In this document: positions 26,434-34,160 of the stretch, piece after piece
Layout of the letters: the number at the start of each line of letters is the position of its first letter
Numbering within the stretch: the first letter of the stretch is position 1
Assembly (NCBI RefSeq): GCF_023499215.1
Contig: NZ_JAKHSK010000003.1
Coordinates: 124,001 to 188,000, forward strand
DNA from: Zunongwangia pacifica
Lineage (GTDB): Bacteria; Bacteroidota; Bacteroidia; Flavobacteriales; Flavobacteriaceae
Direction: 5' to 3'
Length of the DNA: 64,000 nucleotides
Made by a program: the position numbers and the translations under genes
Notes under the pieces: generated by a model
What the model was told of the DNA's origin: nothing
Seen by the model: the letters and a program-made list of their open reading frames with translations, nothing else
Database searches by the model: none

Positions 26434-26473
26434 AAGAATTCCGGAGGACAAATTAATGCCAACCGGAATTCTT
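26434..26473 (-). terminator. Hairpin downstream of the sigma-factor operon
   Basis: Perfect 11-bp inverted repeat AAGAATTCCGG (26434-26444) / CCGGAATTCTT (26463-26473) with an 18-nt loop. On the - strand it is followed by TTTTT, consistent with a terminator for the operon ending at 26614, though it is 140 bp past the stop. Confidence 0.5.
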
Positions 26474-26503
26474 ACTACTAACTAACCAAAAAACTAAACG
26501 TTA

Positions 26504-26530
26504 TTTACTCGATAATCGAGATTAAATGTT
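26504..26530. repeat. Dispersed element CGATAATCGAGATTAAAT, copy 2
   Basis: TTTACTCGATAATCGAG followed by ATTAAATG; CTCGATAATCGAG is a near-palindrome. A degenerate copy of the GATAGCTATC palindrome (CCGATAACCATCGG) follows at about 26539. Other copies lie near 8005, 40076, 50604 and 62589. Confidence 0.75.
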
Positions 26531-26613
26531 TCAGGATCCGATAACCATCGGAATTACTCGAAATAAAAAATAATTTCTAATAAATGCCTAATTGGCTTTC
26601 CCTTATTTAAATA

Positions 26614-27069
26614 TTATTCTTCTTTTTCATTATTTCTTTCGCGCTCTTTGTGTTGTCTAGCACGGTATTCTCTAATCAATTTTCTATGGAAATCTTCTTC
26701 CAGTTTATGAAGTTTTATAATTTCCTGGGCTGAAAAAATGGTTTTTAAATCGGTAAAATATTTCTTTTTAAGTTCGTAATCTTCTTTTTCGATTTCTACA
26801 AATTCTAGTAAAAGATCATTGGCCTTACTTTCAGAAATACATTCTACATCGTTAATTTCTCTGTGCTCCCTACGATAAAGTTCCCGGCGTTTTTCTTCGT
26901 ATTTATCGTAAATAGGCCAAAATTTTTGTGCTACTTTATTACTAAGCTTAAGTTCCTGAGTAATAAAAGCTGTTTTTAGTGATTTTATACGCTCTCTTTC
27001 TTTATCGTCCTGCGCACGCGCTGTTGAAAATCCTAAAATTAACACTAATAGTATTACAATCTTTTTCAT
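26614..27069 (-). CDS. Spy-like periplasmic helical protein of an ECF sigma operon
   Basis: 151 residues. Signal peptide MKKIVILLVLILGFSTARAQ, then a highly charged, all-helical mature protein (LKTAFITQELKLSNKVAQKFWPIYDKYEE, HKLEEDFHRKLI) like Spy/CpxP or 'sensor of ECF-type sigma factor' proteins of Bacteroidota. It is third gene of the operon sigma - membrane protein - this, 5 bp after the previous stop. Probably a periplasmic chaperone or stress-sensing partner; inferred from family and context. Confidence 0.75.
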   Translation of the reverse strand: MKKIVILLVLILGFSTARAQDDKERERIKSLKTAFITQELKLSNKVAQKFWPIYDKYEEKRRELYRREHREINDVECISESKANDLLLEFVEIEKEDYELKKKYFTDLKTIFSAQEIIKLHKLEEDFHRKLIREYRARQHKERERNNEKEE

Positions 27070-27074
27070 AGCAA

Positions 27075-27605
27075 TTATTCTAAAATAAAAGAGGGATCTT
27101 CAACATTCTCGTCTAGATACTCAAAAACCGCATCACTATTCATTGTAGCAAAATCTGATTCTTCTACAATGTAACCGTCTTCAATGATCATACTAGAAAA
27201 TTCTGTATCTGAAAGATCAATATAACCGTCGTCGATATACTGTTCTATAGCAGAAAGTTCTACATCATCCCAACTAGCAGATTGTTCGTTACCCAAGGTA
27301 AAAACAGTGGTATATAATCCCACAAAAATAGCGGCCACTGCGGCTGCGTAATAAAAAGTTTTTCTGAAATCTATTTTTATTGATCTTGGTTGTTTATGCT
27401 CTATTTTTGCAACCAGTGCATCTTCAAGATCGTCAAAATAATGTCCAGGAACTTTAAATCCAGCCTTTTTAGGGAGTGCTATTTTCTCTAACTGCTTTTC
27501 TTCATTACAAACCTTATCACATAAGTTATCCTCCAGATTTTCGAAATATCCGGAAGGCACTTTAAAGCCAGAGGCGCCATGATATGGTATTTTCTCTTCC
27601 TTCAT
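27075..27605 (-). CDS. Single-pass membrane protein, probable anti-sigma factor
   Basis: 176 residues with one transmembrane helix (about 98-115, YYAAAVAAIFVGLYTTVF). The cytoplasmic N-terminal half contains an internal repeat, GFKVPSGYFENLED (13-26) and GFKVPGHYFDDLED (49-62). The C-terminal part is strongly acidic. No zinc-binding anti-sigma HxxxCxxC motif. Position directly after an ECF sigma gene (32 bp) and topology argue for an anti-sigma role; the repeated motif may be the sigma contact, which is inference. Confidence 0.7.
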   Translation of the reverse strand: MKEEKIPYHGASGFKVPSGYFENLEDNLCDKVCNEEKQLEKIALPKKAGFKVPGHYFDDLEDALVAKIEHKQPRSIKIDFRKTFYYAAAVAAIFVGLYTTVFTLGNEQSASWDDVELSAIEQYIDDGYIDLSDTEFSSMIIEDGYIVEESDFATMNSDAVFEYLDENVEDPSFILE

Positions 27606-27637
27606 TTGAATATTTGACTTGTATAATTTAGAAAGGT

Positions 27638-28183
27638 TTAATTTGTTTTTAAAAATTCCTCAATTTTTTTTACAGCAATGTGATAAGAGGCTTTTAAAGC
27701 ACCTTCACTGGTTTCTAAAATATCTGCAATTTCCCGATATTTTAATTCCTCAAAATATTTCATATTAAAAACCTGTTGTTGCTTTTTAGGCAAACTGGCA
27801 ATGGCCTTTTGTAGTTTAAGCTGAATTTCGGAGCCTTCAAAATAAACATCACTTTCAAGATTATTGATAATGGCACTCTGAAGATCATTTGAGGAAATTT
27901 GTAAACGTTTCGATTTTTTATTTAGGAAAGTGATCGACTCATTGGTTGCGATTCTATACATCCAGGAAAATAATTTGCTATCTCCTTTGAACTGATCGAT
28001 ATTTCTAAAAATTTTCATGAACGTATTTTGTAAAACATCATGCGCATCGTCATGATTTTTTACAATATTTCGGATATGCCAATACAAACGTTCCTTGTAT
28101 AAGGATACAAGTTCTCTAAAGGCTTTCTGTGAAGTTTTACTATCCTTTAATTGTTGTACAAGTAAATTTTCGGTTTTTTCCAA
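27638..28183 (-). CDS. ECF RNA polymerase sigma factor
   Basis: 181 residues. Region 2: NHDDAHDVLQNTFMKIFRNI and FSWMYRIATNESITFLNKKS. Region 4: LPKKQQQVFNMKYFEELKYREIADI, then LETSEGALKASYHIAVKKIEEF. Typical Bacteroidota ECF sigma of two domains, no region 1.1 or 3. First gene of a three-gene operon with a membrane protein and a Spy-like periplasmic protein, suggesting an envelope-stress circuit. A 13-bp direct repeat lies upstream of it. Confidence 0.92.
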   Translation of the reverse strand: MEKTENLLVQQLKDSKTSQKAFRELVSLYKERLYWHIRNIVKNHDDAHDVLQNTFMKIFRNIDQFKGDSKLFSWMYRIATNESITFLNKKSKRLQISSNDLQSAIINNLESDVYFEGSEIQLKLQKAIASLPKKQQQVFNMKYFEELKYREIADILETSEGALKASYHIAVKKIEEFLKTN

Positions 28184-28221
28184 GGGAAAAAATTTAGATT
28201 AACTATCCCTTTAAGATGGTT

Positions 28222-28304
28222 CGGCTAAAATATAGAAAACTTTAAAGCTGAGTAATGTTGTGCTATAAATTTATTAGAATAATAATCCTTACGGCTAAAA
28301 TATA
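28222..28304. promoter_or_regulatory. 13-bp direct repeat upstream of the ECF sigma operon
   Basis: CGGCTAAAATATA occurs at 28222-28234 and 28292-28304, 70 bp apart. The distal copy overlaps the inverted repeat GGCTAAA/TTTAGCC (28293-28299, 28306-28312). They lie 39 and 109 bp upstream of the sigma start and could be regulator sites; no known motif. Confidence 0.4.
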
Positions 28305-28427
28305 ATTTAGCCTAAAAGCTTAAAAAGCTGTTAAATAGGTACTTCAATTAGCTGTTTATTATTTATCTTTTCGTTTTAAGATTCTTAAATAGTGAAAGTC
28401 TTTTTTGCCCAAAATCAAACGTGAGAA

Positions 28428-28454
28428 AAATGAATACCTAATTAGTATTCATTT
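28428..28454 (-). terminator. Terminator of the DUF4199-GT-PGM-ABC operon
   Basis: AAATGAATAC (28428-28437) / GTATTCATTT (28445-28454), 7-nt loop, flanked by A-run and T-run. It is 3 bp past the ABC transporter stop. Confidence 0.8.
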
Positions 28455-28456
28455 TT

Positions 28457-30286
28457 TTATGCGAAAGATTGCATTTCAACTAACTTTTGATATGTGCCTT
28501 TTTTGGCGAGTAACTCGTCGTGTTTTCCCTGTTCTACAATCTCACCGCGTTGCATCACGATAATATTGTCGGCATTTTGAATAGTACTTAAACGATGCGC
28601 TATTACTATTGAAGTTCTATTACGCATCATATTTTCTAAGGCTTTTTGCACCAGTTTTTCACTTTCGGTATCTAAAGCTGAGGTAGCTTCATCTAAAATC
28701 ATGATCGGCGGATTTTTGAGTACAGCCCTGGCAATCGAAAGTCGTTGTTTTTGCCCTCCACTTAATTTGTTTCCAGAATCACCAATATTGGTGTCCAGAC
28801 CTAGTGGCATCTGCGAAATGAATTCCCAGGCATTGGCAATTTTTAATGCTTCGATAATTTCCTCTTCAGTAGCATTATCTTTTCCTAAAGCAACATTATT
28901 CCTAATCGTGTCATTAAACAAAATAGAATCCTGGGTTACCAGCCCCATTAGATTTCGTAAAGATTGCTTCGAAATTTCACGAATATCGATACCATCGATT
29001 TTTATGTCTCCTTTAGATACGTCGTAAAAACGGGTAATAAGGTTTGCGATGGTCGATTTTCCGCTTCCAGATTGCCCTACAAGTGCAATGGTACGACCTT
29101 TAGGAACATCCATGCTAAAATTCTTTAAAACCAGCTCTTTTTCGTATTTAAAATCGATATTTTTGACTTCAATTTTTGTATCGAAACTTTCTTTGTTGAT
29201 GGCGTTAGGGGCGTCTTTCAGAGTAGTTTCAGTTTCTATGATTTCTAAAATACGCTCGGCACTGGCATTTCCTTTTTGAACGCTATAGGTCGCTTTTGAA
29301 ATTGCTTTTGCCGGCGTAAGAATATTATAAGTTAAGACCAAAAAACCTATAAAGGTAGCAGCATCCATGGTTTGATCTATTAAAACCATATTTCCGCCAA
29401 ACCAAAGGACGATCGTGATCACCAAAACTCCTAAAAATTCACTCATGGGAGAAGCAAGGTTTTGGCGATGTAATAAGGTATTCAACGTAGTATTTAATCT
29501 ACTTGTACTTGCCTGAAATTTATTTCTGAATTTTCCTTCAGCATTAAAACCCTTAATGATCTTTAAACTGGAAAGCGTTTCTTCCACCACTGATAAAAAA
29601 TAGGCATTTTCCTGCTGAGCAATGGTCGATTTTGCTTTCAATTTTTTTCCGATAGAAGAAATGATTAATCCTGAAATTGGTAAAAAAATGAGGACAAATA
29701 TCGTGAGTTTCCAGCTTAGGGCTACCATTCCCACTAAAGTAAATAGTAGTGTTAATGGCTCTTTTACAAACATTTCTAACATACTAAGAAATGAAGATTG
29801 AATTTCCTGTACATCGCTGGTAATCCTTGAAATGATATCCCCTTTTCTTTTTTCAGAAAAATAAGAAACAGGAAGTTCTGTGATCTTTTCGTATATTTTA
29901 TCGCGTATGTCTTTAAGCATGCCGTTTCTTAAAGTTGCAATAAAATACATTGCCATATAATTAAACATGTTTTTGATAAAAAACAAGATAATGATCACGA
30001 TGCAGATAGTAATAAGGGCAGAGATCTGCCCATATTCTTCTATCCGTTGGTTTAAAAAAAAGTTTGCATATTCCTCAGCAAAATCTTTAAAATGTTTCCA
30101 ATTACCGTCCCAGATGGGTTCTGTGGTAATAGGTTTATTTACCTGAAATAGCACTTGTAGCATTGGTATAAATGCCAAAAATGATAAGGTGCTAAATAAG
30201 GCGTAAAAAACATTGCTAATAATATTCAATATTGCATAGCGCTTGTATGGCTTCGCAAATTGAAGAACTTTTTTTAAGTAACTCAT
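28457..30286 (-). CDS. ABC transporter, fused permease/ATPase (MsbA-like exporter)
   Basis: 609 residues: six-helix transmembrane domain (about 1-330) and a C-terminal ATPase with Walker A GQSGSGKST, signature LSGGQKQRLSIARAV, Walker B PIMILDEATSALD and the H-loop VIAHRLSTI. A homodimeric half-size exporter, close in size and motif to lipid A flippase MsbA, but multidrug half-transporters look the same. It is the last gene of an operon with a glycosyltransferase and a phosphosugar mutase (14 bp after the mutase), which makes a lipid or glycolipid cargo plausible. Confidence 0.9.
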   Translation of the reverse strand: MSYLKKVLQFAKPYKRYAILNIISNVFYALFSTLSFLAFIPMLQVLFQVNKPITTEPIWDGNWKHFKDFAEEYANFFLNQRIEEYGQISALITICIVIIILFFIKNMFNYMAMYFIATLRNGMLKDIRDKIYEKITELPVSYFSEKRKGDIISRITSDVQEIQSSFLSMLEMFVKEPLTLLFTLVGMVALSWKLTIFVLIFLPISGLIISSIGKKLKAKSTIAQQENAYFLSVVEETLSSLKIIKGFNAEGKFRNKFQASTSRLNTTLNTLLHRQNLASPMSEFLGVLVITIVLWFGGNMVLIDQTMDAATFIGFLVLTYNILTPAKAISKATYSVQKGNASAERILEIIETETTLKDAPNAINKESFDTKIEVKNIDFKYEKELVLKNFSMDVPKGRTIALVGQSGSGKSTIANLITRFYDVSKGDIKIDGIDIREISKQSLRNLMGLVTQDSILFNDTIRNNVALGKDNATEEEIIEALKIANAWEFISQMPLGLDTNIGDSGNKLSGGQKQRLSIARAVLKNPPIMILDEATSALDTESEKLVQKALENMMRNRTSIVIAHRLSTIQNADNIIVMQRGEIVEQGKHDELLAKKGTYQKLVEMQSFA

Positions 30287-30300
30287 ATAAAACTAAGGAC

Positions 30301-32031
30301 TTAACCTAATTGCAATTCAGCTTTAATTCGGCTGATTTTCTCTTTTAATTCTTTATTCTTGTCTTCAAAATCACTCACACTTTCTAAAGAAGTATTTACG
30401 CTGAAATAGAATTTGATCTTCGGCTCGGTTCCACTTGGTCGTGCTGCGATCTTGGTTCCGTCTTCAGTATAATAAATAAGTACGTTAGATTTTGGTATAG
30501 TGATCTGGGTTTCGGTATGGTCATTTTGGTTTTTAGCGATAGAAGATTGATAATCTTCTACTAAAACTACTTTTTCACCATCGATAGTTTCCCATGGTTT
30601 TTCCCTAAGGTCGATAAGCATTTGTTTGATTTCCTGTTCCCCTTCAATTCCTTTTTTAACCAAAGAAATTAATTCTTCTTTATATAAGCCGTAAGTAGTA
30701 TAAAGTTCCAATAGTTTTTTATAGAACGAGCTTCCCTGAGCTTTTAAGAATGCTGAAATTTCACAGGCTAATAGGGTAGAGGTCACGGCATCTTTATCGC
30801 GAACAAAATCGCCAACCATATAACCAAAACTTTCTTCACCACCACCAATAAAATCAAGTTCTGGGTGATCTTTTATTAATTTGGCGATCCATTTAAAACC
30901 GGTTAACACCTCTTTATATTCTACTCCGTAGGCTTCAGAAAGGTTTTTAAGCATTGGTGTAGAAACGATGGTAGAGGCAATAAATTCGTTGCCATCCATC
31001 TTATCAGCTTTTTTCCATTGCTCTAACAGGAACCAGGTCATAACGATCATGGTTTGGTTTCCGTTCAAGAGTTCAAGTTTATTGTCACTGTTTCTAACGG
31101 CAATTCCTAGTCGGTCACAATCAGGATCTGTACCTATTACGATATCTGCACCTTTTTCTTCAGCAATATCCAGGGCCATTTTTAAGGCTTCTGGCTCTTC
31201 TGGATTTGGTGATTTTACGGTTGGAAAATTACCGTCTGGTTCACGTTGCTCTTCCACAATGGTTACATTGGTAAATCCAGCTTTTTCTAATACCGGCGGA
31301 ACCATGGTGATTGAAGTTCCGTGTAAAGAAGTAAAAACAATCCCTAAATTTGCCTTTGCTTCTGCTGAAGTATCAAAGCTTCCATTTTTTACCGATTCAT
31401 CGATAAATTTTTCATCAACATCTTTATCTATTTTGTGAATTAAATCGGTATTCGCATCAAAATTAATTGCTTCGTATGCTAATCCGTTAATTTCTTCAAC
31501 CAAAGCTTTGTCCTGTGGCGGTACCAATTGGCCACCATCCTGCCAGTACACTTTGTACCCGTTGTATTCTGGTGGATTATGGCTGGCGGTCAAAACAATT
31601 CCGCAGTGACAATCAAGATCTTTTACCGCAAAAGAAAGCTCTGGAGTAGGCCTAAGATCTGAAAATAAAAATACTTCGATGTCATTTGCTGAAAAAACAT
31701 TCGCCACTACCTGTGCCAGTTCTTTACTATTATTTCTACAATCGTAAGCGATGGCAACCTTTAAAGATGCTCCTGAAAATTCTCTTTTTAAGAAGTTAGA
31801 AAGTCCCTGAGTATTTTTACCTAAGGTATATTTGTTGATTCGGTTGGTACCAACACCCATCACTCCGCGCATTCCACCCGTACCAAATTCTGCATTTTTA
31901 TAAAAGCTATCCTCTAATTCTTTAGGGTTATTTTCTATAAGATTATTGATTTCCTTTTTAGTTTCTTCATCAAAAACATCGGTAAGCCAGGTTTTGGCTT
32001 TCGCTAAAATTTCAGGTTTAGGTTGTGACAT
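30301..32031 (-). CDS. Phosphoglucomutase/phosphomannomutase family phospho-sugar mutase
   Basis: 576 residues from the ATG at 32031 (MSQPKPEILAKAKTWLTDVF); an upstream ATG at 32061 adds ten low-complexity residues and is less likely. Alpha-D-phosphohexomutase motifs: LTASHNPPEYNGYKVYW with the phosphorylated Ser, GTDPDCDRLGIAV metal loop, GGEESFGYM sugar loop, RPSGTEPKIKFYF phosphate loop. It interconverts hexose-1- and hexose-6-phosphate. Long form related to eukaryotic PGM2/phosphopentomutase, so glucose-1,6-bisphosphate or pentose substrates are possible. It sits in an operon with a glycosyltransferase. Confidence 0.92.
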   Translation of the reverse strand: MSQPKPEILAKAKTWLTDVFDEETKKEINNLIENNPKELEDSFYKNAEFGTGGMRGVMGVGTNRINKYTLGKNTQGLSNFLKREFSGASLKVAIAYDCRNNSKELAQVVANVFSANDIEVFLFSDLRPTPELSFAVKDLDCHCGIVLTASHNPPEYNGYKVYWQDGGQLVPPQDKALVEEINGLAYEAINFDANTDLIHKIDKDVDEKFIDESVKNGSFDTSAEAKANLGIVFTSLHGTSITMVPPVLEKAGFTNVTIVEEQREPDGNFPTVKSPNPEEPEALKMALDIAEEKGADIVIGTDPDCDRLGIAVRNSDNKLELLNGNQTMIVMTWFLLEQWKKADKMDGNEFIASTIVSTPMLKNLSEAYGVEYKEVLTGFKWIAKLIKDHPELDFIGGGEESFGYMVGDFVRDKDAVTSTLLACEISAFLKAQGSSFYKKLLELYTTYGLYKEELISLVKKGIEGEQEIKQMLIDLREKPWETIDGEKVVLVEDYQSSIAKNQNDHTETQITIPKSNVLIYYTEDGTKIAARPSGTEPKIKFYFSVNTSLESVSDFEDKNKELKEKISRIKAELQLG

Positions 32032-32099
32032 AATTTTGGTTTTAGTTTTAGTAGTGAACACAAAATAGAGTTCAAAAATAATATTTTCTATATTGAAAC

Positions 32100-33059
32100 T
32101 TAATAATTCTCTGTAGTTTTAGTAATAAGATAACGTTCTTTATCCCTTTTACTTCGCAATATCAGTTCTCCAACAAATCCTGCAAGAAACAATTGGGAAC
32201 CTATAATCATCACGGTAAGTGCAATGTAGAACCAAGGATTTAGCGCTACTAAAATATTAGGTTCGTTATGATACATTTTATAAAGCTTGGAAAATCCTAC
32301 AAATCCGGCCGTAAAAAATCCGATGATAAACATTAAAACACCCAAAGATCCAAATAAATGCATGGGGCGGCGACCAAATTTAGATAAAAACCAGATAGTT
32401 AATAAATCCAGAAAGCCAAAAATAAAACGTTCAGCCCCAAATTTAGTTTTTCCATATTTTCTGGCCTGGTGTTGTACTTCTTTTTCTGTAATTCTATAAA
32501 ATCCTGCATTTTTTGCTAAAACAGGGATGTAGCGATGCATTTCACCATACACATCGATATTTTTTACCACCGCTTTGTTGTAGGCCTTTAAACCACAGTT
32601 AAAATCGTGTAATTTTAATCCAGAAGTCTTTCTTGCCGCGGCATTAAATAGTTTTGAAGGTAAATTTTTGGCTAAAACAGAATCATATCGCTTTTTTTTC
32701 CATCCAGAAACTAATTGATATTGTTCTTCAGCAATCATTTTATAAAGTTCCGGGATCTCATCAGGATTGTCCTGAAGGTCGGCATCCATGGTAATCACTA
32801 CATCGCCTTCTGCTTTTAAAAAGCCAGCATGTAACGCCTGAGATTTACCATAATTACGATTAAATTTTATGCCTTTAACCGCTTTATCTTTATCGGCAAT
32901 AGCAGCGATTGTTTTCCAGGAACCATCGGTGCTGCCATCATCAATAAAAATGATCTCGTAAGAAAAGGAATTGGATCGCATAACTTTGGCGATCCAATTG
33001 TATAATTCTGCTAAAGATTGCTCTTCATTAAGAAGAGGTATAATTACGGAAATCTGCAT
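32100..33059 (-). CDS. Family 2 glycosyltransferase with two C-terminal membrane helices
   Basis: 319 residues. GT-A fold N-terminus: ISVIIPLLNEEQSLAELYNWI, FIDDGSTDGSW, TMDADLQDNPDEIPELY (DxD motif), then two hydrophobic segments near 232-260 and 270-300. This is the DPM1/GtrB/ArnC-like architecture that transfers a sugar onto undecaprenyl phosphate at the inner membrane. Starts 13 bp after the DUF4199 gene. Donor sugar unknown. Confidence 0.9.
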   Translation of the reverse strand: MQISVIIPLLNEEQSLAELYNWIAKVMRSNSFSYEIIFIDDGSTDGSWKTIAAIADKDKAVKGIKFNRNYGKSQALHAGFLKAEGDVVITMDADLQDNPDEIPELYKMIAEEQYQLVSGWKKKRYDSVLAKNLPSKLFNAAARKTSGLKLHDFNCGLKAYNKAVVKNIDVYGEMHRYIPVLAKNAGFYRITEKEVQHQARKYGKTKFGAERFIFGFLDLLTIWFLSKFGRRPMHLFGSLGVLMFIIGFFTAGFVGFSKLYKMYHNEPNILVALNPWFYIALTVMIIGSQLFLAGFVGELILRSKRDKERYLITKTTENY

Positions 33060-33072
33060 TAAATTTTATTTT

Positions 33073-33612
33073 CTAATAAGCTTGCGGATCTTTTTTTCTG
33101 AAAATTAACGCCAGAATAAGTCCAATTACAGCCCAAAATGCCAATTGGTATACATATGATTTAAGTTGATTTAATAACGAAAATTGATTGTTTTCCATTA
33201 TTTCCTGAACAGCTTTATTAATATCTGCTTCTGGAACACCAAAATTGTCCATCATATTTCTGGTCATTTCAGCCGTATATTCCATTACGGTTTGTGCTGC
33301 TTCTGAATCTACAAAATTAAAAATAATTATAGTTGTAATAGTACTAATAAGTAATCCAATTGCAATTGGAATAAAAGCAGCAATAAATGCATTTTTAAAG
33401 GAGAAAGCAGGATTCGCTAAAACTTTTCTTGTTTTTATCTCGGCCGCAACTAAGAATGCGATAATGATAAGGAAATTAAGAACACCTAACCACCATTTTG
33501 TAAATAGTTCTAAATTGAAAGCATAAGCAAGTACAGTGACTAAACTTAGAAATATACCAATGTAAATTCCAAAAGGAGCTGCAACCGATTTAACTGAAGT
33601 AGAGTTTTCCAT
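33073..33612 (-). CDS. DUF4199 membrane protein
   Basis: 179 residues with four predicted transmembrane helices (about 15-32, 42-58, 73-100 and 150-172) and a soluble segment between helices 3 and 4 rich in Met, Asn and Glu. The layout and sequence (KNAFIAAFIPIAIGLLIST) fit DUF4199, a Bacteroidota family that commonly precedes a GtrB-like glycosyltransferase. It is the first gene of the DUF4199-GT2-mutase-ABC operon, and may be a membrane partner of the glycosyltransferase; function unproven. Confidence 0.8.
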   Translation of the reverse strand: MENSTSVKSVAAPFGIYIGIFLSLVTVLAYAFNLELFTKWWLGVLNFLIIIAFLVAAEIKTRKVLANPAFSFKNAFIAAFIPIAIGLLISTITTIIIFNFVDSEAAQTVMEYTAEMTRNMMDNFGVPEADINKAVQEIMENNQFSLLNQLKSYVYQLAFWAVIGLILALIFRKKDPQAY

Positions 33613-33648
33613 TTTTTTGATTAATTTTGTTATTTATCGGTTAGTAAG

Positions 33649-33656
33649 CAAATATA
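33649..33656 (-). promoter_or_regulatory. Predicted -7 box for the DUF4199 operon
   Basis: TATATTTG on the - strand, about 37 bp upstream of the start codon, an exact TAnnTTTG match. Confidence 0.6.
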
Positions 33657-33703
33657 GTAAAACGTTACATAGGGGATAAATAAAAAAATATTTTTAATTG
33701 GTA

Positions 33704-33733
33704 TTGTATTAATGAATAAAATGTTTAAATTTG
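33704..33733 (+). promoter_or_regulatory. Promoter of rpmE2 (L31)
   Basis: TTG at 33704-33706, 19-bp spacer, TAAATTTG at 33726-33733: the full Bacteroidota -33/-7 arrangement, 27 bp upstream of the ATG. Confidence 0.75.
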
Positions 33734-33760
33734 CACCCTGAAAATTAAAAGATCAAAGCG

Positions 33761-34018
33761 ATGAAGCAAGGAATCCATCCGGAAAATTATAGATTGGTAG
33801 CATTTAAAGATATGTCTAACGACGATGTATTCATTACAAAATCTACCGCAAAGACAAAAGAAACTATTGAAGTAGAAGGTACTGAATATCCATTAATCAA
33901 ATTAGAGATTTCCAGAACTTCTCATCCATACTATACCGGGCAGACTAAGCTTGTGGATAGTGCTGGTAGAATTGACAAATTCAAGAATAAATACGCTAAA
34001 TTCAAGAAGAATAAGTAA
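33761..34018 (+). CDS. rpmE2: 50S ribosomal protein L31 type B
   Basis: 85 residues: [20 protein letters not shown] and [20 protein letters not shown], matching the type B (zinc-free) L31. The Cys residues of the zinc-binding type A form are absent. Its own consensus promoter lies upstream and a strong terminator downstream, so it is a single-gene unit. In the Bacteroidota this form is often the constitutive L31; no Zur box was recognised. Confidence 0.97.
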   Translation: MKQGIHPENYRLVAFKDMSNDDVFITKSTAKTKETIEVEGTEYPLIKLEISRTSHPYYTGQTKLVDSAGRIDKFKNKYAKFKKNK

Positions 34019-34044
34019 TTTTTCTGGATTAAAGAATATATAGT

Positions 34045-34070
34045 AAGGCTGCTTTTTGCAGCCTTTTTTT
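34045..34070 (+). terminator. Terminator of rpmE2
   Basis: AAGGCTGC (34045-34052) / GCAGCCTT (34058-34065), T5 loop, followed by a T-run to 34070. Confidence 0.92.
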
Positions 34071-34160
34071 GTTTTTATGCCTATTTTTTACATTGATTTT
34101 AACTTGATTTTCTTTAAACTTACCTAATTCGCTTTAACTTTATAAAAATTTTGTGCGGAA

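Noticed and set aside
30968-31438. + strand frame of 156 codons
   Set aside because: Antisense to the phosphosugar mutase active-site region; no family features.
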